Position numbers and translations under genes: made by a program | Notes under the pieces: generated by a model | Seen by the model: only the letters and a program-made list of their open reading frames with translations | The model's database searches: none | Told to the model about the DNA's origin: nothing | NCBI GenBank assembly: GCA_046348545.1 | Contig: JAXMEB010000002.1 | Span: forward strand, 496,001 to 560,000 | From: JAXMEB01 sp046348545 | GTDB lineage: Bacteria > Pseudomonadota > Gammaproteobacteria > Berkiellales > Berkiellaceae | Reading direction: 5' to 3' | DNA: 64,000 nt | In this document: positions 47,539-55,707 of the stretch, piece after piece | Layout: every line of letters starts with the position of its first letter | Numbering within the stretch: position 1 is the first letter of the stretch

Positions 47539-47781
47539 ATGATTAATAGTATTCATTCTGAAACCAGGACATATCGAAATTGCAAAATAAATATTCGAGC
47601 CGTATATGATGACGGTCTTTTCCACGCTGATGGAAGCATAATAATAAATTATCCTAATTGTGTTGATGCGCATACACTTACCGGGGATATATTTAAAACC
47701 AATTTTGAAGATGCAGTAGAAGATGTATATAAAAAAGCTGTATCAATCATAGATTCTATTTTCATCAATGCTAAGGGATAG
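47539..47781 (+). CDS. Small protein of unknown function (80 residues)
   Basis: The gene has a good ribosome site (GAGGAA) and an ATG at 47539. The 80-residue product contains YDDGLFHADGSIIINYPNC, a short beta-hairpin-like core, then an amphipathic helix (FEDAVEDVYKKAVSIIDSIF). I do not recognise the family. Its size and position in a toxin-gene island beside another small gene fit an immunity-type or regulatory protein, which is speculation. The next small gene starts 6 bases after its stop. Confidence 0.55.
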   Translation: MINSIHSETRTYRNCKINIRAVYDDGLFHADGSIIINYPNCVDAHTLTGDIFKTNFEDAVEDVYKKAVSIIDSIFINAKG

Positions 47782-47787
47782 GCCAAT

Positions 47788-47952
47788 ATGAACCCAAAAG
47801 ACGTTGACATATCTCTAAATTTTAAATGGCATCTCAACAAAGCGATTGAAAACTTGACTTCCTCTGATTTGAATCAGCTAGACCGTTATATCTACACTGC
47901 TATCCATTCAGCGGTTTCTTTTCAGTTAGGAATTGTAGTAGCCCCCGTTTAG
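47788..47952 (+). pseudogene. Small gene truncated by an IS element
   Basis: ATG at 47788 reads MNPKDVDISLNFKWHLNKAI and continues to SVSFQ near 47925, where the IS2-like element begins. The last codons and the TAG at 47950 belong to the element's inverted repeat. The original C-terminus is lost or lies beyond the insertion. The frame is coding-like (helical, acidic and Leu-rich) but its family is unknown. Confidence 0.5.
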
Positions 47953-47998
47953 ACCGGACCACCTAGCCTATTTAAGACATAGTAATAGGACTAGTATT

Positions 47999-48394
47999 AT
48001 GAGTATTAACAAGACCGGTTCGATCACAGAAGTTATTTGTTCGACAAAGGCTCGCAGACGGTGGGCTCCTTACGAAAAGCAGCAAATTGTTAAGGAAACC
48101 TATCAACCTGGGGTTTCAATCTCGTTTATTGCAAGAAAACATGGTATACCTCCTAGCCAATTATTTACCTGGCGTAAGCACTTGGAGAATGGAGCTATGG
48201 CTGGAGTCAAGTCCGAAGAAGATCTTGTCCCTCAAAGCGAGATGATTGCGCTCAAGAAGCATATCAGGAAGCTTGAACAAACCTTAGGTCAAAAAACTTT
48301 AGAAAACGAGATTTTACGTGAAGCGGTCAAGCTTGCGCGTGAAAAAAAACTAATCTCGCGGCAGCCCTTGTTCGGAGTGGAAGATTTCGAATAA
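47999..48394 (+). CDS. IS2-like transposase OrfA
   Basis: The 131-residue OrfA has a helix-turn-helix (ISFIARKHGIPPSQLFTWRK) and a leucine-zipper-like helix (LKKHIRKLEQTLGQKTLEN), as in IS2 InsC. It binds the element ends. An A8 run at 48342-48349 near its end (GAAAAAAAAC) permits -1 slippage into OrfB to make the OrfAB transposase. Intact. Confidence 0.88.
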   Translation: MSINKTGSITEVICSTKARRRWAPYEKQQIVKETYQPGVSISFIARKHGIPPSQLFTWRKHLENGAMAGVKSEEDLVPQSEMIALKKHIRKLEQTLGQKTLENEILREAVKLAREKKLISRQPLFGVEDFE

Positions 48395-49221
48395 GAGCGA
48401 TTGCGCGTACGCTTGATGTCGCGCGCTCGAACTTAATTGAAAAAGTAAAATTGTTGGTTACGCGCCCGAAGAGGTACAACAAGATGGATGATGATGCTTT
48501 GCTAAAATTAATAAAAGAAATTACAGATGCACGGCCTACTTATGGATATCGGCGTGTCCTGCCTTTGCTAAATCATCTATTGCAACAGAAAGGTCGCCCA
48601 AAAATAAACCACAAGCGTCTTTATCGCATTATGAAGCAGCAAGGCTTGTTACTTCAAAGATACGGCAAGAAGGCTACTCGGACGCATGATGGCAAGATCA
48701 TTACACTCAAAAGTAACTTGCGCTGGTGCTCAGATGCTTTCACAATCCAGTGTTGCAATGGTGACAGGGTCTATGTTGCCTTTGCGATGGACACCTGCGA
48801 CCGTGAGTTTGTAGGGTATATAGCCTCAACAGTTGGCATGGATGGCGAATCTATCAGGGACTTAATAATGGAATCAGTTGAATATCGATTCGGTGAAATT
48901 AATAAACTACCTCATCGCATTCAATGGTTAACAGACAATGGGCCATGCTATACAGCTAAAGAGACGGTTCAATTTGCCTGTAATCTTGGATTTGAAGTTT
49001 GCACTACTCCATCCTATAGCCCACAAAGCAATGGTATGGCTGAGGCTTTTGTAAAGACCTTCAAACGTGATTACGTTTGGCTTTCAGAGCTTAACAATGC
49101 GCGGGATGTCATGGCTAAACTGCCACAATGGTTTGAGGATTATAATGAATATGCCCCTCATCAGGGCTTGAAAATGAGATCTCCTAGACAATACATTAAA
49201 GAGTTCTCAATGGCCGGCTAA
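48343..49221 (+). CDS. IS2-like transposase OrfB (made by -1 frameshift)
   Basis: The OrfB frame is open from the A8 tract at 48342 to the TAA at 49219-49221, about 290 residues. It holds the DDE integrase catalytic core: Asp in RWCSDAF, Asp in WLTDNGPCY and Glu in GMAEAFVKTFKRDY. After -1 slippage the fusion reads REKKTNLAAALVRSG, consistent with OrfAB. A stand-alone start is unlikely to be the main product. The element looks complete and possibly active. Confidence 0.85.
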   Translation, partial: KKTNLAAALVRSGRFRIRAIARTLDVARSNLIEKVKLLVTRPKRYNKMDDDALLKLIKEITDARPTYGYRRVLPLLNHLLQQKGRPKINHKRLYRIMKQQGLLLQRYGKKATRTHDGKIITLKSNLRWCSDAFTIQCCNGDRVYVAFAMDTCDREFVGYIASTVGMDGESIRDLIMESVEYRFGEINKLPHRIQWLTDNGPCYTAKETVQFACNLGFEVCTTPSYSPQSNGMAEAFVKTFKRDYVWLSELNNARDVMAKLPQWFEDYNEYAPHQGLKMRSPRQYIKEFSMAG

Positions 49222-49300
49222 GTGGTCCGGGTTTATAGGGGCAATTCCACTGAAGCGTGTGAGAGATATTGGCCTAAACTTGACAATGCTCCTATCTAGA

Positions 49301-49645
49301 ATGAAATTTTTTCTACAACCTAATAAAGTGTGCATGTTAGGAATAGTCTTAATGTTAACTGGCTGCCCAAGTGCGTTCCAACCTCCACAAGAAACGATTT
49401 TTTTATGGAAAAAAAGGGGAACCACATATTCTGAAATTGAAAATGAAATGTTGGACTGTGGCTACCCTAGTGCGGCAGGTGCAAAACCGGGAACGGATAA
49501 AAACGAAGTAGCTTTAATGCAATTATGTATTCAAAAGAAAGGATATAGGTTTGCAATAGAGAAAGGAACATTTTGTGATATTTACCCCAACCTCCCTGCC
49601 TGCGTCGAGGCTCGTTCAAAGAAGGGGCGTAGCAACAAGGAGTGA
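49301..49645 (+). CDS. Second small lipoprotein, paralogue of the one at 42682
   Basis: I use the ATG at 49301 (MKFFLQPNKVCMLG), giving 114 residues with a lipobox LTGC around residue 22. The mature part repeats the pattern of the 42682 protein: SAFQPP, LDCGYPS, NEVALMQLC and IYPNLPACVEAR. About half of the residues are alike, so they are diverged paralogues. It sits directly upstream of the remnant of another haemagglutinin C-terminus, and so may be the immunity gene of a destroyed toxin module. The upstream GTG at 49259 is less likely because it would bury the leader. Confidence 0.75.
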   Translation: MKFFLQPNKVCMLGIVLMLTGCPSAFQPPQETIFLWKKRGTTYSEIENEMLDCGYPSAAGAKPGTDKNEVALMQLCIQKKGYRFAIEKGTFCDIYPNLPACVEARSKKGRSNKE

Positions 49646-49659
49646 GTATCGCTTCGCGA

Positions 49660-49704
49660 ACGAGATAATAAAAATGGCAATCAAGATGGAGGATCATTTC
49701 CTAG
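49660..49704 (+). pseudogene. Left scrap of a toxin C-terminal module
   Basis: The bases reading MAIKMEDHFL match MVIKMENHFL near the end of the haemagglutinin (42493-42520). The match runs up to CTAG, and the intact gene shows CTAG followed by ATCC at the same place. The IS701-like element has inserted exactly at this CTAG. The other half resumes at about 54456. Confidence 0.8.
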
Positions 49705-50700
49705 TACTACAGTTGTAAATCAAGGAGGCTGCTGATAAAATTCGTATTTTTAGGATGAATCATGGTCTTATCAAGGATAGAGTCTCCTCAATTATCAGCT
49801 AGTTCAATTATGTCATCAATAGAACAAGAATTAATTGGCATACAAGATATCTTGCAAGACTGTTTTACCAGAGCAGAAACAAAGAAGTCAGCAGCGGCCT
49901 ATTTTAACGGTTTAATTAGCTCGGTGGAGCGTAAAAACAGTTGGCAGCTTGCAGAGCAAGCGGGCTGTGAAAGCCCGTATGCTTTTCAATATTTACTGGG
50001 TCGCGCCACCTGGGATGTGAATTGTTTAAGAGATGCATCGTGTACGCATACGATAAATTTCATGGGCTCACAAGAAAGCGTGTTATCAATTGATGAGACC
50101 GGTTTTTTAAAAAAAGGTGACAAATCTGTAGGTGTTGGACGTCAGTATACCGGAACAGCAGGTCGTATTGAGAATTGTCAAGTAGGTGTATTTTTATCTT
50201 ATGCTACCTCTCATGGTCGTGCTTTGATTGATAGAGAACTGTATATTCCGCAAGATTGGTTTGAAGATAGAACTCGCTGTAAAGAGGCTGGCATCCCTGA
50301 TTATATTGAGTTTAAAACGAAGCCGGTATTAGCTCAAGACATGTTAAGGCGAGCATTGGAAAATGATATTAAGCCGTCGTGGGTTGTGGGTGATGAAGTA
50401 TATGGTTGTTATGCATTACGTGCTTTTTTGGAGAAGCATCAACAATCATATATCCTATCTGTTGCATCAAATACCACGGTCACCATTGGATTCGAGGAGT
50501 ATAGGGTAAAGCAAGTTTTGGAGCGTATTGAACCCAGTGCCTGGCAGACTCTTTCTGCTGGTAACGGTTCTAAGGGTAAACGGCATTATCAATGGGTACG
50601 GATAGTCATTAATTCCGACAGCCCTGAGGGATGGGAGTGACCCGCCCCTGACTTTCCGGACACCTCACTAAGATAGTAAAATCTGTCCTAGAGGTGTTAA

Positions 50701-51015
50701 ATGAGTCAGAAGAAATTAGTCAATATTGTGAAGCAGCGTAGCAAATATAGCTTACAATTCAAAGAACAAGCAGTTAAAAGGGCTGAGATCGATGGTATAT
50801 CCAAAGTAGCTACCGATCTTGGTTTGTCAGAGAGCGTTATTTATGCCTGGCGGAAAAAGCTAGAGCAAACAGGCATCCCCTTTGAAGACCAGAAGATTCA
50901 ATCAGCTGAAATGGCGAGGCTAAAGCGTGAAAACACACGCTTGGCTCAGGAGAATGCTTTCCTAAAAAAGGTGGCAACGTACTTCGCGAAGGACGAAGAG
51001 CGAGGTACGAAATGA
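50701..51015 (+). CDS. IS3-group transposase OrfA
   Basis: The 104-residue OrfA has a helix-turn-helix (ISKVATDLGLSESVIYAWRKK) and a heptad helix (EMARLKRENTRLAQENAFLK) ending VATYFAKDEE, the IS3 OrfA ending. It overlaps the orfB ATG by 4 bases (ATGA). The shift or reinitiation into OrfB would make the transposase. Intact, though its partner is broken. Confidence 0.88.
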   Translation: MSQKKLVNIVKQRSKYSLQFKEQAVKRAEIDGISKVATDLGLSESVIYAWRKKLEQTGIPFEDQKIQSAEMARLKRENTRLAQENAFLKKVATYFAKDEERGTK

Positions 51016-51861
51016 TTAAAGAGAACGAACCATTTTTTGAAACTCGAATGATGTGCCGTGTTCTGTGTGTCTCACGCAGTGGCTATTATGACTGGGTTAA
51101 ACGAACGCCATCACGCCGAGAACAAGAAAATGAGAATTTGGCTGTTCAAATTAAAACCATTTTTGATAATCAAAAACAACGTGTTGGTGCTATCCGAATC
51201 ACGAAAAGCCTTAGGAAATCTGGTCTCAAGATTGGCAAGAATCGAGTGGCGCATATTATGCGAAAACAAGGGTGGCGTGCTAAAGGTGCTCGAAAATTTA
51301 AAGCAACAACCAACAGTAAACATAATCTACCAGTCGCTCCGAATCTGCTTCAGCAAAATTTTGAAGCAAGCAGGCCTAATCAAAAGTGGGTCTCCGACCT
51401 CACTTATATTTGGACTGAAGAAGGCTGGTTGTATTTGGCTGTTGTGTTAGACCTCTATTCTCGCATGGTTGTGGGGTGGGCAATGGGAGAACGTATGACC
51501 GCATCTTTGGTATGCAATGCTTTGCAAATGGCTCTATGGCGCCGTAAGCACCCTCATGGGGTTATCATTCATTTCAGATCGAGGGGTTCAGTATTGCTCA
51601 AAGGAATACCAAGCACTACTAGCTAAATACAATCTGATTTGCAGCATGAGCAAAAAAGGTGATTGTTATGACAATGGTGCCATGGAAAGCTGGAATGGGA
51701 GTCTCAAGGTTGAAGCTATCCACGGTGAGTGCTTCAAAACGCGCCAGGAAGCCATGCAGCATGTTTTCGATTACATCGATGTCTATTATAATCGTCAGCG
51801 CCTTCATTCTAAATTGGGCTATTTGAGCCCCGTTGAGTTTGAAGGCAAAATAGTCGCTTAG
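51012..51861 (+). pseudogene. IS3-group transposase OrfB with a one-base insertion
   Basis: The N-terminal part (RMMCRVLCVSRSGYYDWVKR, WVSDLTYIWT with the first catalytic Asp) runs to HFRSRGS and stops at 51626. The other frame gives SDRGVQYCSKEYQALL, with the second Asp, and GAMESWNGSLKVE, with the Glu. One extra T in CATTTCAGAT (about 51569-51578) accounts for the shift, since the normal reading is H-S-D-R-G. The transposase is therefore inactive unless frameshifting occurs. Confidence 0.88.
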
Positions 51862-52784
51862 TGTCCTGTCCGTTTTTTCGGGGGAAGGTCAGAGCGTTGG
51901 TTACTATTGAGAAGGAACATTAAAGATCCTACAGATATCGCTTTTTACATCGCCTTTTCTCATCAACATAAATCACTACAAGAGATGGCCAAAGCTGCAG
52001 GAAGCCGCTGGACGATTGAAGAATGCTTTGAGATGGCAAAAGGCGAAGTAGGTTTAGATGAATATGAAGTGCGTAGTTGGACAGGATGGTATCGTCATAT
52101 TACATTTTCAATGTTGGCACTTTCCTTTCTTGTGAAATTACGTTGGCAATTCAATCAAAATGAACTTCAATTATTAAAAAAAAGAAAAAAGAGCCGAATG
52201 AAATTGTTTCTGAGAAGTCGCGGTTTGGCCTGATTGAGTGGTCAGTACAAGAAGCAAGGCGATTTTTTGTCTACTTTTATTCTAACATTCAACATGCAGT
52301 TGTAAAATTGCTTGAGTGGTCTGCTTGGCGACGTAAACATCAGGCTTTGGCAAAATTTTATCATTATCAAAGGAATGAAATGCAGCTTCCTTAATTTACA
52401 ACTGTAGTACTAGGGCGTGTCCCTAAAGTTTCAACCACACAAGTATTGCGACGACAGTTAATGCTGCCATGAACATTACTTTTGTTTTATCATATCTTGT
52501 TGCAATTCGACGATGCTGCTTTATCTTAGCAAAAAATCTTTCGATCACATTTCTTTCCTTATATATTTCCCTATCATATTCATAGCAAATTGTACGATTT
52601 GATTTTGATGGTATAACTGGCAATATCCCAGAATCTAGAAGTGATTTACGAAAATCAAGACAATCGTATCCTCGGTCTGCGACGATATAACATCCATCAC
52701 AATCTTGAGTTGGTAATCCTCCCTTAAACTAAGCCCAGTCAAAAGTAGAGTTTTGTGTCAAAATAGGACCGAAGGAGCTCTACA

Positions 52785-53048
52785 ATGAAAAAATCGAAGT
52801 TTACCGAATCACAGATACTGGACATGCTGAAACAGGCTGAAGCAGGGGTACCAGCAGCCGATATATGCCGGGAATATGGGGTTAGCGCAGCTACATTTTA
52901 CAAATGGAAAGCTAAATACAGCGGAATGGATGCTTCTATGATGAAGCGATTGCGTGAGCTTGAGGATGAAAACCTGCGTTTGAAACGCATGTATGCAAAC
53001 GCTCAGATGGATAATGAAATCCTTAAGGAAACGCTAAAAAAGCTCTAA
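52785..53048 (+). CDS. IS3-family transposase OrfA (IS407/IS51-like)
   Basis: The 87-residue OrfA has a helix-turn-helix (AADICREYGVSAATFYKWKA) and a coiled helix (MKRLRELEDENLRLKRMYA), followed by DNEILKETLKKL. The slippery run AAAAAAG at 53036-53042 lies four codons before the stop and allows -1 frameshifting into orfB. The helix-turn-helix and MKKSKFTESQI start fit the IS407/IS51 type. Intact. Confidence 0.88.
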   Translation: MKKSKFTESQILDMLKQAEAGVPAADICREYGVSAATFYKWKAKYSGMDASMMKRLRELEDENLRLKRMYANAQMDNEILKETLKKL

Positions 53049-53869
53049 AGCCCACGCAAATAAAGGCCCTCGTTGCGTGGGCTATGGAAACATGGTCTTG
53101 TTCTGAGCGCCGTATTTGTACGTTATATGCTATTCACCGATCCACGGCTAGGCGCAAGCCCAAGGCGACTAATGAAAAAGAAGAAATTACAGAGCTACTT
53201 ATGCGTTTAGCAGATAGCCATAAACGATGGGGATTCGGCCTAATGTTCAGATGGTTGCGAAGACAGGGTTACACTTGGAACCATAAACGTGTGTATAAAG
53301 TATATTGTGAATTAGAGCTTAACCTGCGTATTAAGCCAAAGAAGCGTGTGCCAGCTAGGGATCCAATACCATTACATCAACCGAAAAAATCCAACTCCTT
53401 TTGGTCTATGGATTTTATGTCGGATGCGTTGTCAAATGGAAGGAAATTTAGGACATTAAATGTGATAGATGATTTCAATCGCGAATCGTTAGCAATTGAA
53501 ATTGATTTTTCACTGCCTGCAGAGCGTGTTGTTCGTGTTTTAGAGCAGATCGCTACTATGCGCGGTTATCCAAGCTTTATACGTGTAGATAATGGCCCTG
53601 AACTGATATCACAGCGACTACTAGAATGGAGTAAAGAACACGGTGTTATCATTAACCATATTCAACCTGGAAAACCAGCTCAAAATGGTTACATAGAACG
53701 CTTTAATCGTACTTACCGTGAGGATGTGCTCGATCAGTATTGGTTCGACAATTTAGATGAAGTACGAGACATCACCGAAGATTGGATTGTTATGTATAAC
53801 GGGCAACGGCCACATTCATCATTAGGCGGCATGACGCCTTGGGAATATGGGGCTTGTTCCGTTCAATAA
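53042..53869 (+). CDS. IS3-family transposase OrfB (made by -1 frameshift)
   Basis: In the -1 frame from the AAAAAAG site the protein reads ALKPTQIKALVAWAMETW and continues to 53869, about 275 residues. A free-standing start at the ATG at 53084 is the alternative. The DDE core is intact: Asp in WSMDFMSDAL, Asp in RVDNGPELIS and Glu in GYIERFNRTYREDV. This is the only nested transposase in the nest at 49.7-54.2 kb without visible damage, so it may be the youngest insertion. Confidence 0.88.
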   Translation, partial: ALKPTQIKALVAWAMETWSCSERRICTLYAIHRSTARRKPKATNEKEEITELLMRLADSHKRWGFGLMFRWLRRQGYTWNHKRVYKVYCELELNLRIKPKKRVPARDPIPLHQPKKSNSFWSMDFMSDALSNGRKFRTLNVIDDFNRESLAIEIDFSLPAERVVRVLEQIATMRGYPSFIRVDNGPELISQRLLEWSKEHGVIINHIQPGKPAQNGYIERFNRTYREDVLDQYWFDNLDEVRDITEDWIVMYNGQRPHSSLGGMTPWEYGACSVQ

Positions 53870-54225
53870 GTGTCTACTTTTAATTGGATGCGTTTAAGGG
53901 GGCTTTACAAGTTATTGCTAAGGCCGATTGACTCTCATGACATTGACCTGCAATTAGCTCAAGTTTATGTGGTCGACCCAAACCATCCACTCGTGCATGA
54001 ATTTTTGTTGAAAAGCCACCTCGACTTTGGCCCAAAGACTGTTCGTCCTGGCCATTTTGAGCGCCAGCCGCATGTTGGTGAGCCCTTAGAATTGTTGCAT
54101 CAATATGATGGATGGCGAGACCGCCATCTTTTTTTTAAAGTTTCTAAAATTGAATTAAGATGACCATATTTTGCCCATCTGTTGAAGCGATTGTATTGTG
54201 TCTTCCAATTTCCGAGATCAGCAGG

Positions 54226-54353
54226 TATACCCTTCACAGCTGAATTTTCGGGGTTGTTGCCTTCGCGATTTTCATCGCAGTCATGTACTTTGTGTACACT
54301 CCTGCGTCTCGAACGCTCGGCGCCTACCCGAAAAATCATCTGTTATGGGTATA
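54226..54353. repeat. Short palindromic repeat, copy A
   Basis: This element of 128 bases has imperfect inverted ends, TATACCCTTCACAGCTGA then TTTTCGGGG at one side and CCCGAAAAATCATCTGTT then ATGGGTATA at the other. Inside are two small hairpins (GCGAT-TTTC-ATCGC and TGTAC-TTT-GTGTACA). A copy with matching ends but a different middle lies at 57014-57163. It abuts the truncated IS5-like transposase. It may be a MITE- or REP-type element. Confidence 0.7.
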
Positions 54354-54455
54354 TTAGAAGTTTCTACCCAAATCCGATCAAGCATTCAACCCACTGCATT
54401 TAAAGTTGTGACCTTACCTTCTTTCTCGGAACAATCAGGGCCGGTACCTACATTT
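54354..54455. other. Unassigned spacer between the repeat and the toxin scrap
   Basis: About 100 bases with no convincing gene on either strand. A short minus-strand frame (MLDRIWVETSNI) runs into the repeat but matches nothing I know. It may be leftover sequence from the IS5-like element or the island. Confidence 0.3.
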
Positions 54456-54625
54456 TGGTAGATTTGTTCTGGGTAATCCGGGCACTGGCGGGGTAATATC
54501 AAAAGGTGAAAACATGATTACAAGTGGTCTTGAAAGCTGCAGCGAGTCGTGCTAATACAAGCCATAATTGTTATGAGAAGGGTGGTGGTGAAGGTTGTAA
54601 GAAGTTATGCGAATCACAAGAATAA
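54456..54625 (+). pseudogene. Right scrap of a toxin C-terminal module
   Basis: FGRFVLGNPGTGGVISKGEN matches GRWVGGNPGTGGVIPKGEN at 42531-42590 of the haemagglutinin, and HNCYEKGGGEGC matches the end HNCYGKAEDRAC. One extra A in ATTACAAGTGG (the intact gene has ATTACAGTGG) shifts the frame. The end is at TAA 54623-54625. Together with 49660-49704 it marks a third, destroyed copy of the toxin C-terminus that was split by the IS nest. Confidence 0.82.
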
Positions 54626-54645
54626 AATTTTATTAAGGAAACATT

Positions 54646-55650
54646 ATGGCACTGGGCCCTTTGATTATTGATGTAAATGGTCTGACATTAACCGATGAGG
54701 AAACTGAATTATTGATGCACCCCGCTGTAGGGGGTGTTATTTTTTTCACTAAAAATTATACCGATCCAGAGCAATTTATAAGCTTAGTCGAACAGATTCG
54801 TACGGTTCGCCCAGAGTTACTTTTAACGGTTGATCAGGAAGGTGGGCGCGTTCAACGTTTTAAGAAAGGCCTGAGTTTGTTGCCAAACATGCAGATATTG
54901 GCAGAGACTGACTCGTTAGCTAACATTGAAGCAGCAGGCTGCTTGATGGCCCTTGAAATGCGGGCTTTAGGCTTAGATTTAAGTTTTGCCCCGGTCCTAG
55001 ATTTGGATTTAGGGATCAGCCAAGTCATCGGTAATCGAGCTTTTGGTGCTAATCCAAAGCAAGTAGCCCAGATGGCTTCTGCTTTTGGGAAAGGGATGCT
55101 GAAGGCAAGGATGCCAAGAACAGGTAAGCACTTTCCCGGTCATGGTGCCGTTAAGGAAGATTCTCATGAATCATTACCCGTTGATAGGCGAACTTGGCCC
55201 GAGATAGAGACGGATCTCTTTCCATTTAAAGCGTTGATTGATGAAGGTATTGAAATCATCATGACTGCGCATATTGTATATCCAGCGGTTGATAGTTTTC
55301 CAGCTAGCTTTTCAAGAATTTGGTTACAGACTATTTTGAGAGAACAGCTTGGATTCAATGGTATTATTTTTAGTGATGATCTCGCCATGGGTGGTGCCAA
55401 AGGGATGGGAACTTACCCTGAACGAGTTGAGGCGGCGTTGAGTGCTGGGTGTGACTTTGTTTTCATTTGTCATCAACGTATGGCTGCAATTGAGTCGATG
55501 CGCTCTCTGGAAGGTAAGCTTGAACACTATCCTCATCGGAGGCAGACTCTAAGTAGAACATCTTCTTTAGTTGCTTGGGATACTTTAAAACAAGATCCGC
55601 TGTATCAATCGTGCATATCATCTTATTCAAGCGTTCATTCGCTAAGTTGA
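54646..55650 (+). CDS. nagZ: Beta-N-acetylhexosaminidase NagZ
   Basis: The cytosolic enzyme removes GlcNAc from GlcNAc-1,6-anhydroMurNAc peptides during peptidoglycan recycling. The 334 residues match E. coli NagZ (341). The family motif KHFPGHGAVKEDSHESLP includes His162 and His166 (the latter part of the catalytic Asp-His loop), and the nucleophile-type Asp is in FSDDLAMGGA. The start has TAAGGAAAC upstream. It is the first gene of a salvage-type cluster with hpt and the MTIP gene, an order known from Pseudomonas. Confidence 0.96.
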   Translation: MALGPLIIDVNGLTLTDEETELLMHPAVGGVIFFTKNYTDPEQFISLVEQIRTVRPELLLTVDQEGGRVQRFKKGLSLLPNMQILAETDSLANIEAAGCLMALEMRALGLDLSFAPVLDLDLGISQVIGNRAFGANPKQVAQMASAFGKGMLKARMPRTGKHFPGHGAVKEDSHESLPVDRRTWPEIETDLFPFKALIDEGIEIIMTAHIVYPAVDSFPASFSRIWLQTILREQLGFNGIIFSDDLAMGGAKGMGTYPERVEAALSAGCDFVFICHQRMAAIESMRSLEGKLEHYPHRRQTLSRTSSLVAWDTLKQDPLYQSCISSYSSVHSLS

Positions 55651-55707
55651 GTAGCCTAATCTGTTTCATCTATGGTAAATTGGTCTTTTTAGTAAGGGGT
55701 TTTATTC

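Larger units (their letters stand above)
47926..49249 (+). mobile_element. IS3-family insertion sequence, IS2-like
   Basis: The element holds orfA and orfB of IS2 type. Imperfect terminal repeats are visible: left GGAATTGTAGTAGCCCCC followed by GACCGGACCACC, and right (reverse complement) GGAATTGCCCC followed by CCCGGACCACTT. The exact ends are uncertain by a few bases because the left repeat has about four extra bases, and I find no clear target duplication. Length is about 1.3 kb, as expected for IS2. Confidence 0.8.
50638..51891 (+). mobile_element. IS3-group insertion sequence nested in the IS701-like element
   Basis: It is 1254 bp. The left end begins TGACCCGCCCC and carries CCGGACACC...ACTAAG; the right end reversed begins TGACCTTCCCCC and ends ACACTAAG. 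This matches the IS3 pattern TGA...GGACAC...CTAAG. The 3-bp duplication GAG at 50635-50637 and 51892-51894 flanks it, and removing it restores the host transposase frame exactly. Confidence 0.93.
49762..52394 (+). pseudogene. IS701-family (DDE) transposase, split and frameshifted
   Basis: Part one (49762-50637) and part two (from 51895) join in frame once the nested IS3 element and one GAG repeat are removed: SPEGWE then RWLLLRRNIKDP. Motifs are SIDETGFLKKGDKSVGVGRQ (about residue 110) and WTIEECFEMAKGEVGLDEYE (catalytic Glu region). In part two a one-base loss in the A-rich run near 52176-52190 leads to a premature TGA at 52233. The -1 frame then continues as EWSVQEARRFF to QLP and TAA at 52394. 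The gene cannot give a full transposase now. Confidence 0.88.
49705..52409 (+). mobile_element. IS701-like element, interrupted by an IS3-group element
   Basis: A perfect 16-bp terminal repeat TACTACAGTTGTAAAT is at 49705-49720 and its inverse at 52394-52409. Both ends are flanked by CTAG (49701-49704 and 52410-52413), the target duplication type of this family. Without the nested element (50638-51891 plus one GAG) the length is about 1.45 kb. Its single transposase gene is broken twice. Confidence 0.92.
52711..53909 (+). mobile_element. IS3-family element nested in the IS5-like element
   Basis: It is 1199 bp. The left end is TGGTAATCCTCCCTTAAAC and the right end reversed is TGTAAAGCCCCCTTAAACG, imperfect inverted repeats that both begin TG. 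The 3-bp duplication AGT (52708-52710 and 53910-53912) flanks it. Excising it rejoins the IS5-type transposase frame. It carries an apparently intact orfA/orfB pair. Confidence 0.92.
52414..54225 (-). mobile_element. IS5-family (IS427-like) element, interrupted and truncated
   Basis: It is read on the minus strand. Its 3' end begins right beside the CTAG of the IS701-like element (end sequence GGCGTGTCCCTAAAG). It is split by the IS3-family element at 52711-53909. The 5' end is not seen: transposase homology stops where the palindromic repeat at 54226 starts, so the N-terminal part of OrfA is lost or displaced. Without the insertion the remnant is about 610 bp. Confidence 0.75.
52423..54225 (-). 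pseudogene. IS5/IS427-like transposase remnant (two pieces)
   Basis: The upstream piece (54225 down to 53910) gives LGNWKTQYNRFNRWAKYG, then in a frame shifted at an A8 run IDATILRAHQHAAGAQ and SRGGFSTKIHARVDG. The downstream piece (52710 to 52423) continues as QDCDGCYIVADRGYD and ends NVIERFFAKIKQHRRIATRYD to WLKL. Removing the nested element and one AGT joins SALAIT to QDCDGC in frame. Catalytic Asp in IDATI and Asp in ADRGYD and the Glu in NVIERFF are recognisable, but the N-terminus is missing. Confidence 0.85.

Noticed and set aside
47434..47673. Minus-strand frame of 79 codons across the small-gene cluster
   Set aside because: It overlaps the better-supported 80-residue gene at 47539, which has a ribosome site.
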